NCBI GenBank assembly: GCA_021776825.1
Contig: JAJFFG010000050.1
Span: 248,001-312,000 of the forward strand
Source of the DNA: Planctomycetota bacterium
Lineage (GTDB): Bacteria; Planctomycetota; JAJSAM01; JAJVHW01
Length of the DNA: 64,000 nucleotides
Direction of reading: 5' to 3'
Position 1 is the stretch's first letter, and each line of letters starts with the position of its first letter. Of the stretch, positions 34,215 through 42,762 are shown one piece after another. The notes under the pieces are model-generated. The model ran no database searches. It saw nothing but the letters and a program-made list of their open reading frames with translations, and had not been told where the DNA came from. A program made the position numbers and the translations under genes.

Positions 34215-35487
34215 TCTTGCCCCACGCCTTCAGGTCTTCGAGCATCTTCCCGAAGTCCGTCCCGTCCCAGACCGCATGGGCCGCAGCCGGATCGCCGGTC
34301 TCGCGCAGCGTGGCGATGCACAGCTCGTACGTCTTTCGGTACTTCTTGCCCTGCTTCGCGTGGCGCAGGAACCAGTGGTAGGCCCAGAGCTCCTGGAAGC
34401 CGGCATCCATGTCCGGAACCTCGTTCGAGCGGAGAGTGAACCACTGATCGAGCGTGCGCGACGTGCGCGCGACCACGCCCCGGGTGCGGGACAGTCGATC
34501 CTTCGCTGGCTTCTTCGGCTTGCCGCCGTCCTCGAAGGCGTTGTTCACGTAGACCATCAGGCCGCCGCGTAGCCAGAGCGGCACCGAGCCCCCGAAGAAC
34601 TGGGTGACGTACTGCGCTGCCACCATCTGCTGGAGCGAGTTGTCGAAGCCCTGCGACCTACGACTCATCCACTTGACGGCGACGCTGCCGGTCGTCGAGT
34701 CGAGAGCGGCGTTGTCCGGCGCCTCCCCCATGCTGGACTTGCAGAACGTCTCGTAGTGGGTGCCGTTGAAGAAGACGCGTAGGACCGGCGTGGACTCATC
34801 GAACGGATCGCCGTCGAGCGCGGACTCGGCGATCTTCCGAACGTCGGCGAGCGTCCCGCCCAGCGCGGTCGCTCCCTTCACCTTGTCCTTCTTCTCTTCG
34901 TCCGCGTGCCAGACCACGAACGGCTTGGACTTGGCGGTGAGCCAGCCCTTCGGCGGATCCGTGTCCAGGCCACCGCCCGGTACGCGGAACGTCGCGAGGC
35001 ACGTCTTCGCGAGGGCGTCGACGTCGTCTTGGTACTTGTAGTAGGTGATGAAGCGCGCCATGTAGACGCGGCCATCCTTCTCGATGTAGCGATCCCAGTA
35101 GACGCGCTCGGCCTCCTCGTCGATGCCCACGCCCTGCGCCCAGCCGTCTCCGGCGCTGGTCTCGCCGTCGACCATCTGCAGCGTGCCCATCTGCGTGTGA
35201 CGTGCCATCAGGGCGCGCTGGGTCCCGTTGACCGTCTGGATCACGCATCCAGCCTGCTTGCCCGCACCGCCTGGCCCGAGCCAGAAGCCGAACTGTCCGG
35301 CCGACTCGTTGTGCTTCTCGGCCTTCCAGTTCCGCGGTAGGTCGATCGCGACGGTATCGGCGCGGTCGCTGAACTTGATCGGCTCCCCCGGCTCCGGCGC
35401 CTCCTCCTGAGCCACCGCGGGCGGCGCGGCGGACACGAACGGAAGCAGGGCAAGGGCGAGAGCAAGGACGGTGGTGCGAAGCTGCAT
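34204..35487 (-). CDS. Secreted protein related to DUF1570 metallopeptidases, active site lost
   Basis: The 427-residue product has a cleavable signal peptide (LALLPFVSAAPPAVAQ). Its C-terminal half lines up with the DUF1570 gluzincin at 55032. Where that protein has HEAFHQYIDYFVAG and then WFNEGQGEY, this one has 'MVAAQYVTQFFGG' and 'LWLRGGLMVY'. Both zinc His and the third ligand Glu are therefore absent. The alignment is by eye. The N-terminal half (about 40-200) starts with a 'VAIDLPRNW' segment and resembles no family I can name. If the alignment holds it is a pseudo-peptidase, perhaps a binding protein. Confidence 0.7.
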   Translation of the reverse strand: MQLRTTVLALALALLPFVSAAPPAVAQEEAPEPGEPIKFSDRADTVAIDLPRNWKAEKHNESAGQFGFWLGPGGAGKQAGCVIQTVNGTQRALMARHTQMGTLQMVDGETSAGDGWAQGVGIDEEAERVYWDRYIEKDGRVYMARFITYYKYQDDVDALAKTCLATFRVPGGGLDTDPPKGWLTAKSKPFVVWHADEEKKDKVKGATALGGTLADVRKIAESALDGDPFDESTPVLRVFFNGTHYETFCKSSMGEAPDNAALDSTTGSVAVKWMSRRSQGFDNSLQQMVAAQYVTQFFGGSVPLWLRGGLMVYVNNAFEDGGKPKKPAKDRLSRTRGVVARTSRTLDQWFTLRSNEVPDMDAGFQELWAYHWFLRHAKQGKKYRKTYELCIATLRETGDPAAAHAVWDGTDFGKMLEDLKAWGKSLK

Positions 35488-35721
35488 GGAAGACTCTCCG
35501 GGCCGCAGAGGGAAGACGCCCAGTCTAGCGTGCGCCCCTCCCGACACCGCGAGTGCCGTGCCGGTCCGGCTTCGTGCTGCCTGACTCTCGATCCCATTTA
35601 GGATCCTCCGATCACACCTGCGGCGCGACCGCACGTGTGTCCCCCAGCGGGGACTGACAACCGACGGTGGATGCGAATGCGCTCTCGCGGCGTCGGTCGG
35701 CACACGTCCGCTCGACGCCTT
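35488..35721. other. Intergenic region upstream of ssrA
   Basis: This 234-base divergent gap must hold the promoters for ssrA and for the gene starting at 35487. I see no clear -35/-10 pair and no repeat. Confidence 0.4.
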
Positions 35722-36085
35722 GGGGGCGAATGGAATCGACCGGGTGATTCGACTCTCCTTGTGGCGCGTCGAGGTTCCAGGTGGCCTCGTAAAACCCTGG
35801 ACCACCTTTAGGTGCCAACCGCACTTACTCTCTCGCGGCCTAGCTGAAACTAGGATCCGTGACGTCCCCCACTCCCCCGCCCACAGGGAGTGAAGGGGCG
35901 CCGATTACGTGGGCTGGCCTGGTGTGGCGCCGATCTGCACCAGGCGAGATGAAACGGTCGGCTGGCCTCCTCGTGAGCGCGCCCTCACGCGCACGTTGAG
36001 GTAAGACCCAAACAGAGGGATACACGCGTAGATGCACGGAGAGAGACGCCGCGGGACGGGGGTTCGATACCCCCCGCCTCCACCA
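35722..36085 (+). ncRNA. ssrA: tmRNA (transfer-messenger RNA), one-piece
   Basis: tmRNA rescues stalled ribosomes and tags the nascent peptide. The 5' end GGGGGCG followed by AATGGAATCGAC matches the bacterial tmRNA start. The 3' end CGCCTCC pairs with it (one G-U), preceded by a T arm GGGGGTTCGATACCCCC and followed by A and an encoded CCA. The 364-base length is normal. A tag frame at 35814-35843 reads ANRTYSLAA followed by TAG, after the resume codon GCC; the Leu-Ala-Ala end is the ClpXP/ClpAP degradation signal. SmpB is encoded nearby. No protein prediction covers this region. Confidence 0.93.
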
Positions 36086-36098
36086 AGACTCGCTGCTC

Positions 36099-36126
36099 GA
36101 AGCCCGTACTCCCGAGTGCGGGCTTC
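36099..36126 (+). terminator. Hairpin terminator candidate for ssrA
   Basis: GAAGCCCGTACTC and GAGTGCGGGCTTC form a 13-pair stem with one G-U pair, starting 13 bases after the tmRNA CCA. Only a weak T content follows. Confidence 0.6.
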
Positions 36127-36236
36127 GCTGATTCGGGACGGCCTCGACCGCGGGGGATGCCCGTCACGCGGACGGCGGCCGGTCTCGGATGTGACGGCCC
36201 ACGCGCGTCCCATCGACCCGCCGCGCCGTCCGGAGG

Positions 36237-36350
36237 CAACGCGACTCGCCCGTGGCCGTCCGAGCGAACCGGATCGTCCGCTGACCGCCGTCCACCCGTC
36301 GGCCCCGAGCGACTCCCGTCGGCGGGGCGGACCAGGGGGTCCGCCCCTAC
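36237..36350 (+). repeat. Truncated copy 2 of the MITE-like repeat
   Basis: About 115 bases matching the right part of the element at 33879-34143. It includes the 23-base identity GTCCGCTGACCGCCGTCCAC... at 36276-36298 and a palindromic right end at 36324-36350 (GGGGCGGACC...GGTCCGCCCCTAC). No left inverted repeat is found, so this copy is incomplete. Confidence 0.7.
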
Positions 36351-36498
36351 GGCCGTCTTTGGCTCCCCGCGCGACGAAACTCACACACGCGCCCGATCTC
36401 TCGCGTGACCGTGGTCTCCCCCATCGCGCTGGACCCCTTGATCCTGCTACGCTTCGCCCTCACGACATTCTCGATGAGGCCCCAACCGGGAGGCGGCG

Positions 36499-38451
36499 AT
36501 GACCCTTTCGTCGAACCGCGGATCCACGGGTCAGGCGAGGGCGTTCCGCGGGCTCGCGGTTGTCGCGGTGCTCTGCGGTCTGGCTCTCGGCCTCCCGCGT
36601 GCCGACGCACAGGAGACCCCTGCTACGCCGGGGGTTGGGGACGAGCCGGCGGTGCCGGCTCCCGTGAAGACAGCGACGTCGACGCAGCCCGTCGTGCTCG
36701 GAGAGCCGAGCGCGGTCTCCGCTGTCGGCTGGAACGGTCGCACCGCCAACGTGCTGCACGTCGAGGGCGCCGTTCGTGACGCACCGCTCACGCCGGCCAC
36801 CAAGCCGCGGCCCCAGAACGACTGGTTCGTGCAGCGACTCCGCGCTCCGGTGCCGACGATCCTCAATCCGTTCGTGAACGACGCGCCGGACCTCCCTGGG
36901 ATCGCACGCCACGTGCTCGGCCGGCTCCTCGAGGTCGATCCGGACGCGCCGCCGCAGGCCGCGCCGGCGCTCGCCGTCTCCTGGACCGTCTCGGAGGGGG
37001 GACGCGTCTGCACGTACCGACTGCGCAAGGGCGTGCAGTTCGCCGACGGGCGGCCCTTCACTGCGGCCGACGTCGTCTTCAGCTACGAGGCGGCGCAGGA
37101 CCCTGCGGTCCACGCCGATCACCTGCGATCCTCGCTCGAGGAGATCGCGTCGATGGAGGCGACGGACGACCACACCGTCGTCGTCCGCTTCAAACACGTG
37201 CTCTGGAAGGCGCGCTACGTCGTGGGACGCGCGTTGCCGATCCTCAACTCCGGGTGGTACGCGGAGCGCATCCCCGACGTCGCGGCGAAGCTCGGCGTAG
37301 CCGACGCGTCGGCGCAGCCGGGGAAGCCGGGCTTCGCGACCGTCTTCAATCAGATGCCGGAGATCTGCCCGGGCACTGGTGCGTACTACCTCGCGTCCAT
37401 GGAGGCCGCGAACAGCGACACGGTCGACCTCGTGGCGAACCCGTTCTCGTGGCGCATGCAGGTCCAGCCGGAGCGGCACAACTTCACCGGACTTCGCTGG
37501 CGCTACCTGCTGACAGTGGCCCACGCGTTCCATGCGTTCGTGAACGGCGAACTCGACGTCTGGGTCGTACCCCACGCTCTCTCGGAGGGGCAGCTCTCCC
37601 GTGACCCGCGCGTCGCAGCGGCGGGCCGCCACTACGTGTACGACCACATCGGGATCGACTGCTCGACGATCGCGTGGAACTGTCGCAAGGCGCCGTTCGA
37701 CGACGCCAATGTTCGGCGCGCAATGACGCACCTGACCGACCGAGAGCGCATCCTGCACAGCATCGAGCAGGGGCACGGGGCGATCGCGTCGTGCAAGTCG
37801 AAGCGCTCGTATCCGACGTACTCCACAGACATCGCGCCGCACGCCTACGACTCCGACCAAGCCGAGGTGCACCTCATCCGGGCGGGCTGGACCCGCGATA
37901 CCGACGAGGACGGGATCCTCGACCGCAAGGGCAAGCCGTTCACGTTCAAGCTGACGTACCCGGACGGCGCGCGGAGCCTGCGAGAGATCGCGGAGCGGCT
38001 GCAGCTCAAGTGCCGCAGCGTGGGACTGGACATGCAGCTCGACCCGGTCGGGCCGGAGGAGTTCCACCGCGCAGTCCGCTCGCGCCGTTTCGACGCGATC
38101 ATCGGCTACTCGGCGTGGCCGGACCCGTGGATCGACCTGTATGGCGGGTTCCACAAGTCGCAGGACAAGCGGGGCGGCGGCAACGTCAGCGGATGGGATC
38201 ACCCGCGCGCCAACGAGCTCCTCGAGCAGATGCGGCGCGAGCCGGACGACGCGGCACGCACGAAGCTGCACCACGAGTTCAACCGCATCTTCCACGAGGA
38301 GCAGCCGCACACGCTGCTGATCCACGGCAAGGTCGGTGTGTGGCTCTCGAAGCGCATGCGCGGCGTCAGCATCCGCCCCACGGGTCTGCAGTCGTTCGAC
38401 CTCTGGGTGCATCCCGAGGACGTGCAGCACGGGGAGCCGCTGCCGAAGTAG
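36499..38451 (+). CDS. ABC transporter substrate-binding protein, peptide/nickel family
   Basis: The 650-residue exported protein belongs to SBP family 5 (DppA/OppA/NikA). A signal peptide (about residues 15-37, ending LPRADAQ) precedes a Pro/Thr-rich linker, and the solute-binding fold runs from about 105 to 640: 'GRVCTYRLRKGVQFADGRPF', 'FDDANVRRAMTHLTDRERIL', 'KAEVHLIRAGW'-type repeat and 'PDPWIDLYGGFHKSQ'. A GGGAGG site lies about 5 bases before the ATG. No permease or ATPase genes adjoin it, so its transporter must be elsewhere. The substrate is unknown. Confidence 0.9.
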   Translation: MTLSSNRGSTGQARAFRGLAVVAVLCGLALGLPRADAQETPATPGVGDEPAVPAPVKTATSTQPVVLGEPSAVSAVGWNGRTANVLHVEGAVRDAPLTPATKPRPQNDWFVQRLRAPVPTILNPFVNDAPDLPGIARHVLGRLLEVDPDAPPQAAPALAVSWTVSEGGRVCTYRLRKGVQFADGRPFTAADVVFSYEAAQDPAVHADHLRSSLEEIASMEATDDHTVVVRFKHVLWKARYVVGRALPILNSGWYAERIPDVAAKLGVADASAQPGKPGFATVFNQMPEICPGTGAYYLASMEAANSDTVDLVANPFSWRMQVQPERHNFTGLRWRYLLTVAHAFHAFVNGELDVWVVPHALSEGQLSRDPRVAAAGRHYVYDHIGIDCSTIAWNCRKAPFDDANVRRAMTHLTDRERILHSIEQGHGAIASCKSKRSYPTYSTDIAPHAYDSDQAEVHLIRAGWTRDTDEDGILDRKGKPFTFKLTYPDGARSLREIAERLQLKCRSVGLDMQLDPVGPEEFHRAVRSRRFDAIIGYSAWPDPWIDLYGGFHKSQDKRGGGNVSGWDHPRANELLEQMRREPDDAARTKLHHEFNRIFHEEQPHTLLIHGKVGVWLSKRMRGVSIRPTGLQSFDLWVHPEDVQHGEPLPK

Positions 38452-38472
38452 CAGCCACCGCATCGACGAGGT

Positions 38473-39435
38473 TTACCTCGACGAGAGGAGTTGGGCGAGC
38501 CGCGCGGGCTCGACGTTGCCGCCGCTGACGACGACGCCGACGCGGGCATCGGAGGCGACGCTGCAGCCCCCGTGCAGGAGTCCGGCCAAGGCCGCGGCTC
38601 CGCTCGGCTCCGACACGATGCGGACGCGCTCCACGAGCAGTCGGAGCGCGTCGATGATCTGCTCGTCCGAGACGGTCACGATCTCGTGCAGGTGCTGTGA
38701 GAGCACGGCCAAGTTCTGCTCGCCGATCATGCGTGTGCGGAGACCGTCGGCAATCGTCGCGGGGACCTCGTCCAACGTGACGATCTGCCCGGTGGCGAGG
38801 GAGCGTCGCGCATCGTCGGCACCGACCGGTTCCACGCCCACGACGCGACACCGGGGACTCTGCGCAGCAGCCGCGAGCGCGCTGCCACTCGAGAGTCCGC
38901 CGCCGCCGACGGGGACGAACAGCCAGTCCAACTCGCCGACGTCGTCGAAGAGTTCCCACGCCGCTGTCCCGGCACCGGCGATGATCCGTTCGTCGTCATA
39001 CGGGTGCACGAGCACGTGTCCGCGTTCCGCGATGAGCTCCGCGCACACCGTCTCTCGATCGCGCGCGTCGCACGGCACCACGCGCGCTCCATACCCCTCG
39101 GTGGCACGACGCTTCACCGCCGGGGCGTCGTGTGGCATCACGATCGTGGCATCGATGCCGAGGATGCGCGCCGCGAGAGCCAGGCCTTGAGCGTGATTTC
39201 CGCTGGAGTGCGTGATGACCCCGCGCGCGGCCTCCTTGACGCTCAACTGATGCACGGCGTTGTACGCGCCGCGGAACTTGAACGCGCCGACGCGCTGCAG
39301 GTTCTCGCACTTCAGGTGCACGCGGGCGCCGCCGGCAGCGACGTCGACGGCGCGAGAGGTGAGCACGGGCGTGCGGTGCACGACGCCCTCGAGGCGTTGC
39401 GCCGCTTCGGCGACCAGGTCGGGAGTGAGCGTCAC
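38473..39435 (-). CDS. Threonine ammonia-lyase / serine-threonine dehydratase
   Basis: A PLP enzyme of fold type II that deaminates threonine to 2-oxobutanoate. The cofactor Lys is K53 in 'LQRVGAFKFRGAYN'. The Asn loop 'SSGNHAQGLALAARILG' and the phosphate-binding Gly loop 'PVGGGGLSSGSALAA' are present. At 320 residues it has no C-terminal ACT regulatory domain, so it is of the short catabolic TdcB/serine-racemase-like type rather than the feedback-inhibited IlvA. It starts with GTG and converges on the binding-protein gene. Confidence 0.88.
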   Translation of the reverse strand: MTLTPDLVAEAAQRLEGVVHRTPVLTSRAVDVAAGGARVHLKCENLQRVGAFKFRGAYNAVHQLSVKEAARGVITHSSGNHAQGLALAARILGIDATIVMPHDAPAVKRRATEGYGARVVPCDARDRETVCAELIAERGHVLVHPYDDERIIAGAGTAAWELFDDVGELDWLFVPVGGGGLSSGSALAAAAQSPRCRVVGVEPVGADDARRSLATGQIVTLDEVPATIADGLRTRMIGEQNLAVLSQHLHEIVTVSDEQIIDALRLLVERVRIVSEPSGAAALAGLLHGGCSVASDARVGVVVSGGNVEPARLAQLLSSR

Positions 39436-39454
39436 GGGGGCAGGATACCGACGA

Positions 39455-41182
39455 CTACTGCAGTCGCAGGAGGTCGATCACGGTGCCGTGGCCGCGATCC
39501 GGCGCGTCGTACACCACGAGCACCTCGTCGGTCGCTCCGTCGAGTCGCGCGATCGTGAGAGGACGGCGCTCCCAGACCCCGGGATCACGCAGCTGCACGC
39601 TGGCGTCCGGCGCCCGTCCGCCGGTGAGGCTCGCGGCTCGCCGATCCAGTTCGGAACCGAGCCAACCGAGAATGCGATCGAGATCCCACACGCGGTCGCC
39701 GTCTCCGAACAGCAGCTTCGCGAGCGCCTGCTCGGAAGCACTGTCGTCGGGGTTCGAGCCCGCTGTCCCGCGCCACGCCCGCAGCCGCGGACCGTCGTCG
39801 CTCGGTGCCACGATCAGCGCGTCCGCCGTGCCATCTCCGTCCAGGTCGCCGGTCAGCGTCGACTGCGCGCGGGTGCCGAGATCCTCGAAGCGTCGGATCA
39901 GAGCATCGGGGTCGCGGAGGACGCCGAGCAGCGCGGGCAGGCGTGCGGTCACGCCGCCTTCCCACGTCGGAGCGCGACCGAAGCGGCCGTCCGGCCCGGT
40001 GCGGTAGCCCACCGCGCCGACTTCGACATCCCACTCGGCAAGGAGACCGCGTACGAGGCCCGCAACGGACGGCACGTCGACGCGCACGAGAACGAGATCG
40101 GGTCGGAGGTCGCCGTCGGCGCGCACGAGCAACATCGCCGAGATGTCGTCGGCGACCTTCAGTACCTGGGCCGGATCTTCGAACTGCGGGCCGGCTGCTG
40201 TGCCGTGGAAGACCCAGACCTTGCGACGGTGCGTCAACACGTAGTCCGGGATCCCGTCCTCGTTCAGATCACGGCTCTCGATGCGATGGTCGTCGCCCCC
40301 CGCCAGCGTACGGCCGAGACGCAGCTCCGCTTCCGGGGTCGTGTCCTGGAAGAGCGCTAGGTCCACTCGCACGGTCGCGTCTTCGGGTAGCGAGCCATCG
40401 GCGCCCTGCAGGTGGAACGCGCGCACGTCTCCGTCCTCGACCAAGAGGTCGTCGCGACCATCGCCGTTGACGTCCGCGAAGCGAAGATCCGGGACGCGGA
40501 ACGAACTCTCGAGCACGTCGGTGAGCGCGCCGGTGTCGGTCCGCACATCGCGCTCGACCTCGACGTTGACCGTCGTGCTCCGCGTGAAGCGCGGGCGTCC
40601 ATCGTCGTCGGCCGGAAGCCGGAGCCAGAGCTCGCACGCAGAGTGCTGTGGCACGACGACGTCGAGCAGTTCATCTCCGTTCACATCGCGGGCGAAGCGC
40701 GCGAACGCGGGGCGACCGGTCCGCAGAGCGAGCCGTGCGCGCGGAGCGACGTCGATCGCGCGTGCAGCGAACGCTCCGTCTGCGCCCGCGGGATACGCGC
40801 GCAGGCCTGCCGGGCCGAGCACGAGGAGATGACGTGGGCCGTCCGCCCCGTCCTGGTCAGGTCCGTCGAGGTCGGCGATCGTCAGCAGCGCTCGCGCCGG
40901 CGTCGCCAGATCGAGCGTGCCGTGTGGACCCGAGAGCGAACCGTCGACGGCGCGCCGCCACGTCCGCACCTCGCCAAGAACTCCGATGACCACGATCTCG
41001 TCGCGACCGTCGCCGTCGACGTCGATGACGCGGTGCGTCGCTACGGCGAACTCCGGCTCGATCGTTCCGGCCTTCACGAGTCGTGACGCAGCAGCGGCCG
41101 CGGCCGGACTCGGCGGCGTTGCGAGTGTCGACCCCACAGCGAGCACCGTGGCCAGAGCGAGCAGGAGAACGCGCGCCTTCAT
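39455..41182 (-). CDS. Secreted FG-GAP/VCBS-repeat protein
   Basis: The 575-residue product has a signal peptide (to about residue 30, AAAAAA) and many VCBS/FG-GAP calcium-binding repeats of the form D-hydrophobic-(D/N)-G-D-G-x-D-E/D, for example DVDGDGRDEIVV, DVNGDELLDVVV, DVNGDGRDDLLV and DLDGDGTADALI. These build a beta propeller, usually in surface or exported proteins. Its ATG overlaps the stop of the second FG-GAP gene by four bases. It is the last member of a four-gene coupled cluster with an ABC transporter and a PDZ lipoprotein. Confidence 0.85.
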   Translation of the reverse strand: MKARVLLLALATVLAVGSTLATPPSPAAAAAASRLVKAGTIEPEFAVATHRVIDVDGDGRDEIVVIGVLGEVRTWRRAVDGSLSGPHGTLDLATPARALLTIADLDGPDQDGADGPRHLLVLGPAGLRAYPAGADGAFAARAIDVAPRARLALRTGRPAFARFARDVNGDELLDVVVPQHSACELWLRLPADDDGRPRFTRSTTVNVEVERDVRTDTGALTDVLESSFRVPDLRFADVNGDGRDDLLVEDGDVRAFHLQGADGSLPEDATVRVDLALFQDTTPEAELRLGRTLAGGDDHRIESRDLNEDGIPDYVLTHRRKVWVFHGTAAGPQFEDPAQVLKVADDISAMLLVRADGDLRPDLVLVRVDVPSVAGLVRGLLAEWDVEVGAVGYRTGPDGRFGRAPTWEGGVTARLPALLGVLRDPDALIRRFEDLGTRAQSTLTGDLDGDGTADALIVAPSDDGPRLRAWRGTAGSNPDDSASEQALAKLLFGDGDRVWDLDRILGWLGSELDRRAASLTGGRAPDASVQLRDPGVWERRPLTIARLDGATDEVLVVYDAPDRGHGTVIDLLRLQ

Positions 41183-42762
41183 CGGACGAACCCCACGTGC
41201 AGCACTCGGTTGCGACTCGCGAGGACCAGGTCGGGGGAGCCCCCTTCGAGCCGAGGAAGGATGTGCAGTTCGGCGCCCGGATCGACGCTCGTCGCGAAGA
41301 GTGGACGCTCGACGACGGCGAGCTTGTCGCGGGCGCGTCGAACCATCAGCACGCGCAGTTGCTCGGGCCGGTCGCGGAGGAGAAGGTCGAGGATGCCGTC
41401 GCCGGTCACGTCTCCAAAGAAGCGAGCGGCGAGCGTCTCGCGGGCCTTGCGCATGCCCTTCGCCGGCATCGAGAGCGGCACCGTGAGATCCGGCGTGCGG
41501 GAGAAGCGTCCATTCGTGTTCCGGTACACGTACAGCTCGGCGTCGAGCGTGCCACCACCCGCCGCGCGCAGCACGTCCAGCGCGTCCAGTCGCAGCGATC
41601 CGAGAACCAGATCGGGCCGACCGTCGGCATCGACGTCGCGGAGCCTCGGGTCTCCGGCGATGCCGGCCACCAGCAGGAGCTGCCGCGGCCGTCCCTTCGC
41701 ACCGAAGAGCGGCGTGTCGTCGGAGGAGCCCGCCGCTCCCTGGAGGTAGACCGCGACCTGAGCGCGCACGTCCTCGGAGCGTTGGTCTCCCGCGACGAGT
41801 ACGTAGTCGCTCCGTCCGTCGCCATCGAGATCCGCAGCCTGGGCGCTGTACGACACGTCGAGCAAGCGGCGTCGGTCGACTTCGAGCGGCAGCTCGATGA
41901 TCACATCCGGCGACGTCGAGAAACCGTCTGCGCGGGACTGAAGCCAGACGTGGAGTGCGTCCGGCGTCTGCGCCAGGAGGTCGGCGAGTCCGTCGCCGTT
42001 CCAGTCGGTCAGAACGGGAGCCGGCGTGCTCTCGTGCACGGCGAGCAGATCGTCGGCCTCGTCGTCCGAGCGGATGCCGACGCGCACGGCGATCTGACGT
42101 CGTTCGCTGCGACTCTTGCGACGCGTCGAGCCACGCGAGGCCGGCCCTCCTGCGACCGTCTCGGGTAGCTCGAGCCGCGAGACGTCGAACGTCGCGCCGT
42201 TGCTGGGTGAACGCTTCTGTCGCGCGACCACGTAGCCGCTCGGCTCCGGGATGAGCACGTCGAGGAGACCGTCGTCGTCGACGTCGCGCACTCCCTGCGA
42301 CCACGCGACGATCCGCCGCTCGTGCGGGAGCTGCCAGAGGAACTCCGCAGCAGCGATCTTGGCGTAGCGCTCACGTTCGTTCTCGGCCGTCGGTCGGAGT
42401 GCGAACGCGCCCTTCGCGGTGAAGAGCACGATCTCACCGCCGGGGTCCGCGTGGACGTCCCCCACCGCGAATGCCGTGACGTCCGGCAAGAGGTCGAACG
42501 TCTGGTCCGGCTCCGGTCCGAACACCGCCGGGCCGTCACGTCGGAAGTGCACGTAGAGCATCCGCCGACCGCGGCGGCCGCGAGAGCACGCGAGAACGAG
42601 GTCGCTGGCGCCGTCGCCGTTCACGTCGCCGGACGCCACAGCCTCGACGCGCACGCCGCGTGGCATCGCGATGGACGTCGTGCGCGCGATGGAACGCCCC
42701 TGCGCATCCCCGTTGGAGGCGAGCACGAGCAGTCCGAGGGCGACGAAGCCGACGCGTCTCAC
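41179..42762 (-). CDS. Secreted FG-GAP/VCBS-repeat protein
   Basis: A 527-residue relative of the gene at 39455, with a signal peptide (MRRVGFVALGLLVLASNGDAQ) and repeats such as DVNGDGASDLVL, DVDDDGLLDVLI, DWNGDGLADLLA, DLDGDGRSDYVL, DVDADGRPDLVL and DVTGDGILDLLL. The GTG start at 42762 overlaps the PDZ lipoprotein stop by four bases; upstream parts of the same frame are shadow sequence. The two propeller proteins probably arose by duplication and may act together. Confidence 0.85.
   Translation of the reverse strand: MRRVGFVALGLLVLASNGDAQGRSIARTTSIAMPRGVRVEAVASGDVNGDGASDLVLACSRGRRGRRMLYVHFRRDGPAVFGPEPDQTFDLLPDVTAFAVGDVHADPGGEIVLFTAKGAFALRPTAENERERYAKIAAAEFLWQLPHERRIVAWSQGVRDVDDDGLLDVLIPEPSGYVVARQKRSPSNGATFDVSRLELPETVAGGPASRGSTRRKSRSERRQIAVRVGIRSDDEADDLLAVHESTPAPVLTDWNGDGLADLLAQTPDALHVWLQSRADGFSTSPDVIIELPLEVDRRRLLDVSYSAQAADLDGDGRSDYVLVAGDQRSEDVRAQVAVYLQGAAGSSDDTPLFGAKGRPRQLLLVAGIAGDPRLRDVDADGRPDLVLGSLRLDALDVLRAAGGGTLDAELYVYRNTNGRFSRTPDLTVPLSMPAKGMRKARETLAARFFGDVTGDGILDLLLRDRPEQLRVLMVRRARDKLAVVERPLFATSVDPGAELHILPRLEGGSPDLVLASRNRVLHVGFVR

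Noticed and set aside
36460-38463. 667-residue open frame on the - strand
   Set aside because: It is antisense to the ABC binding-protein gene, which has a signal peptide, ribosome site and family motifs.
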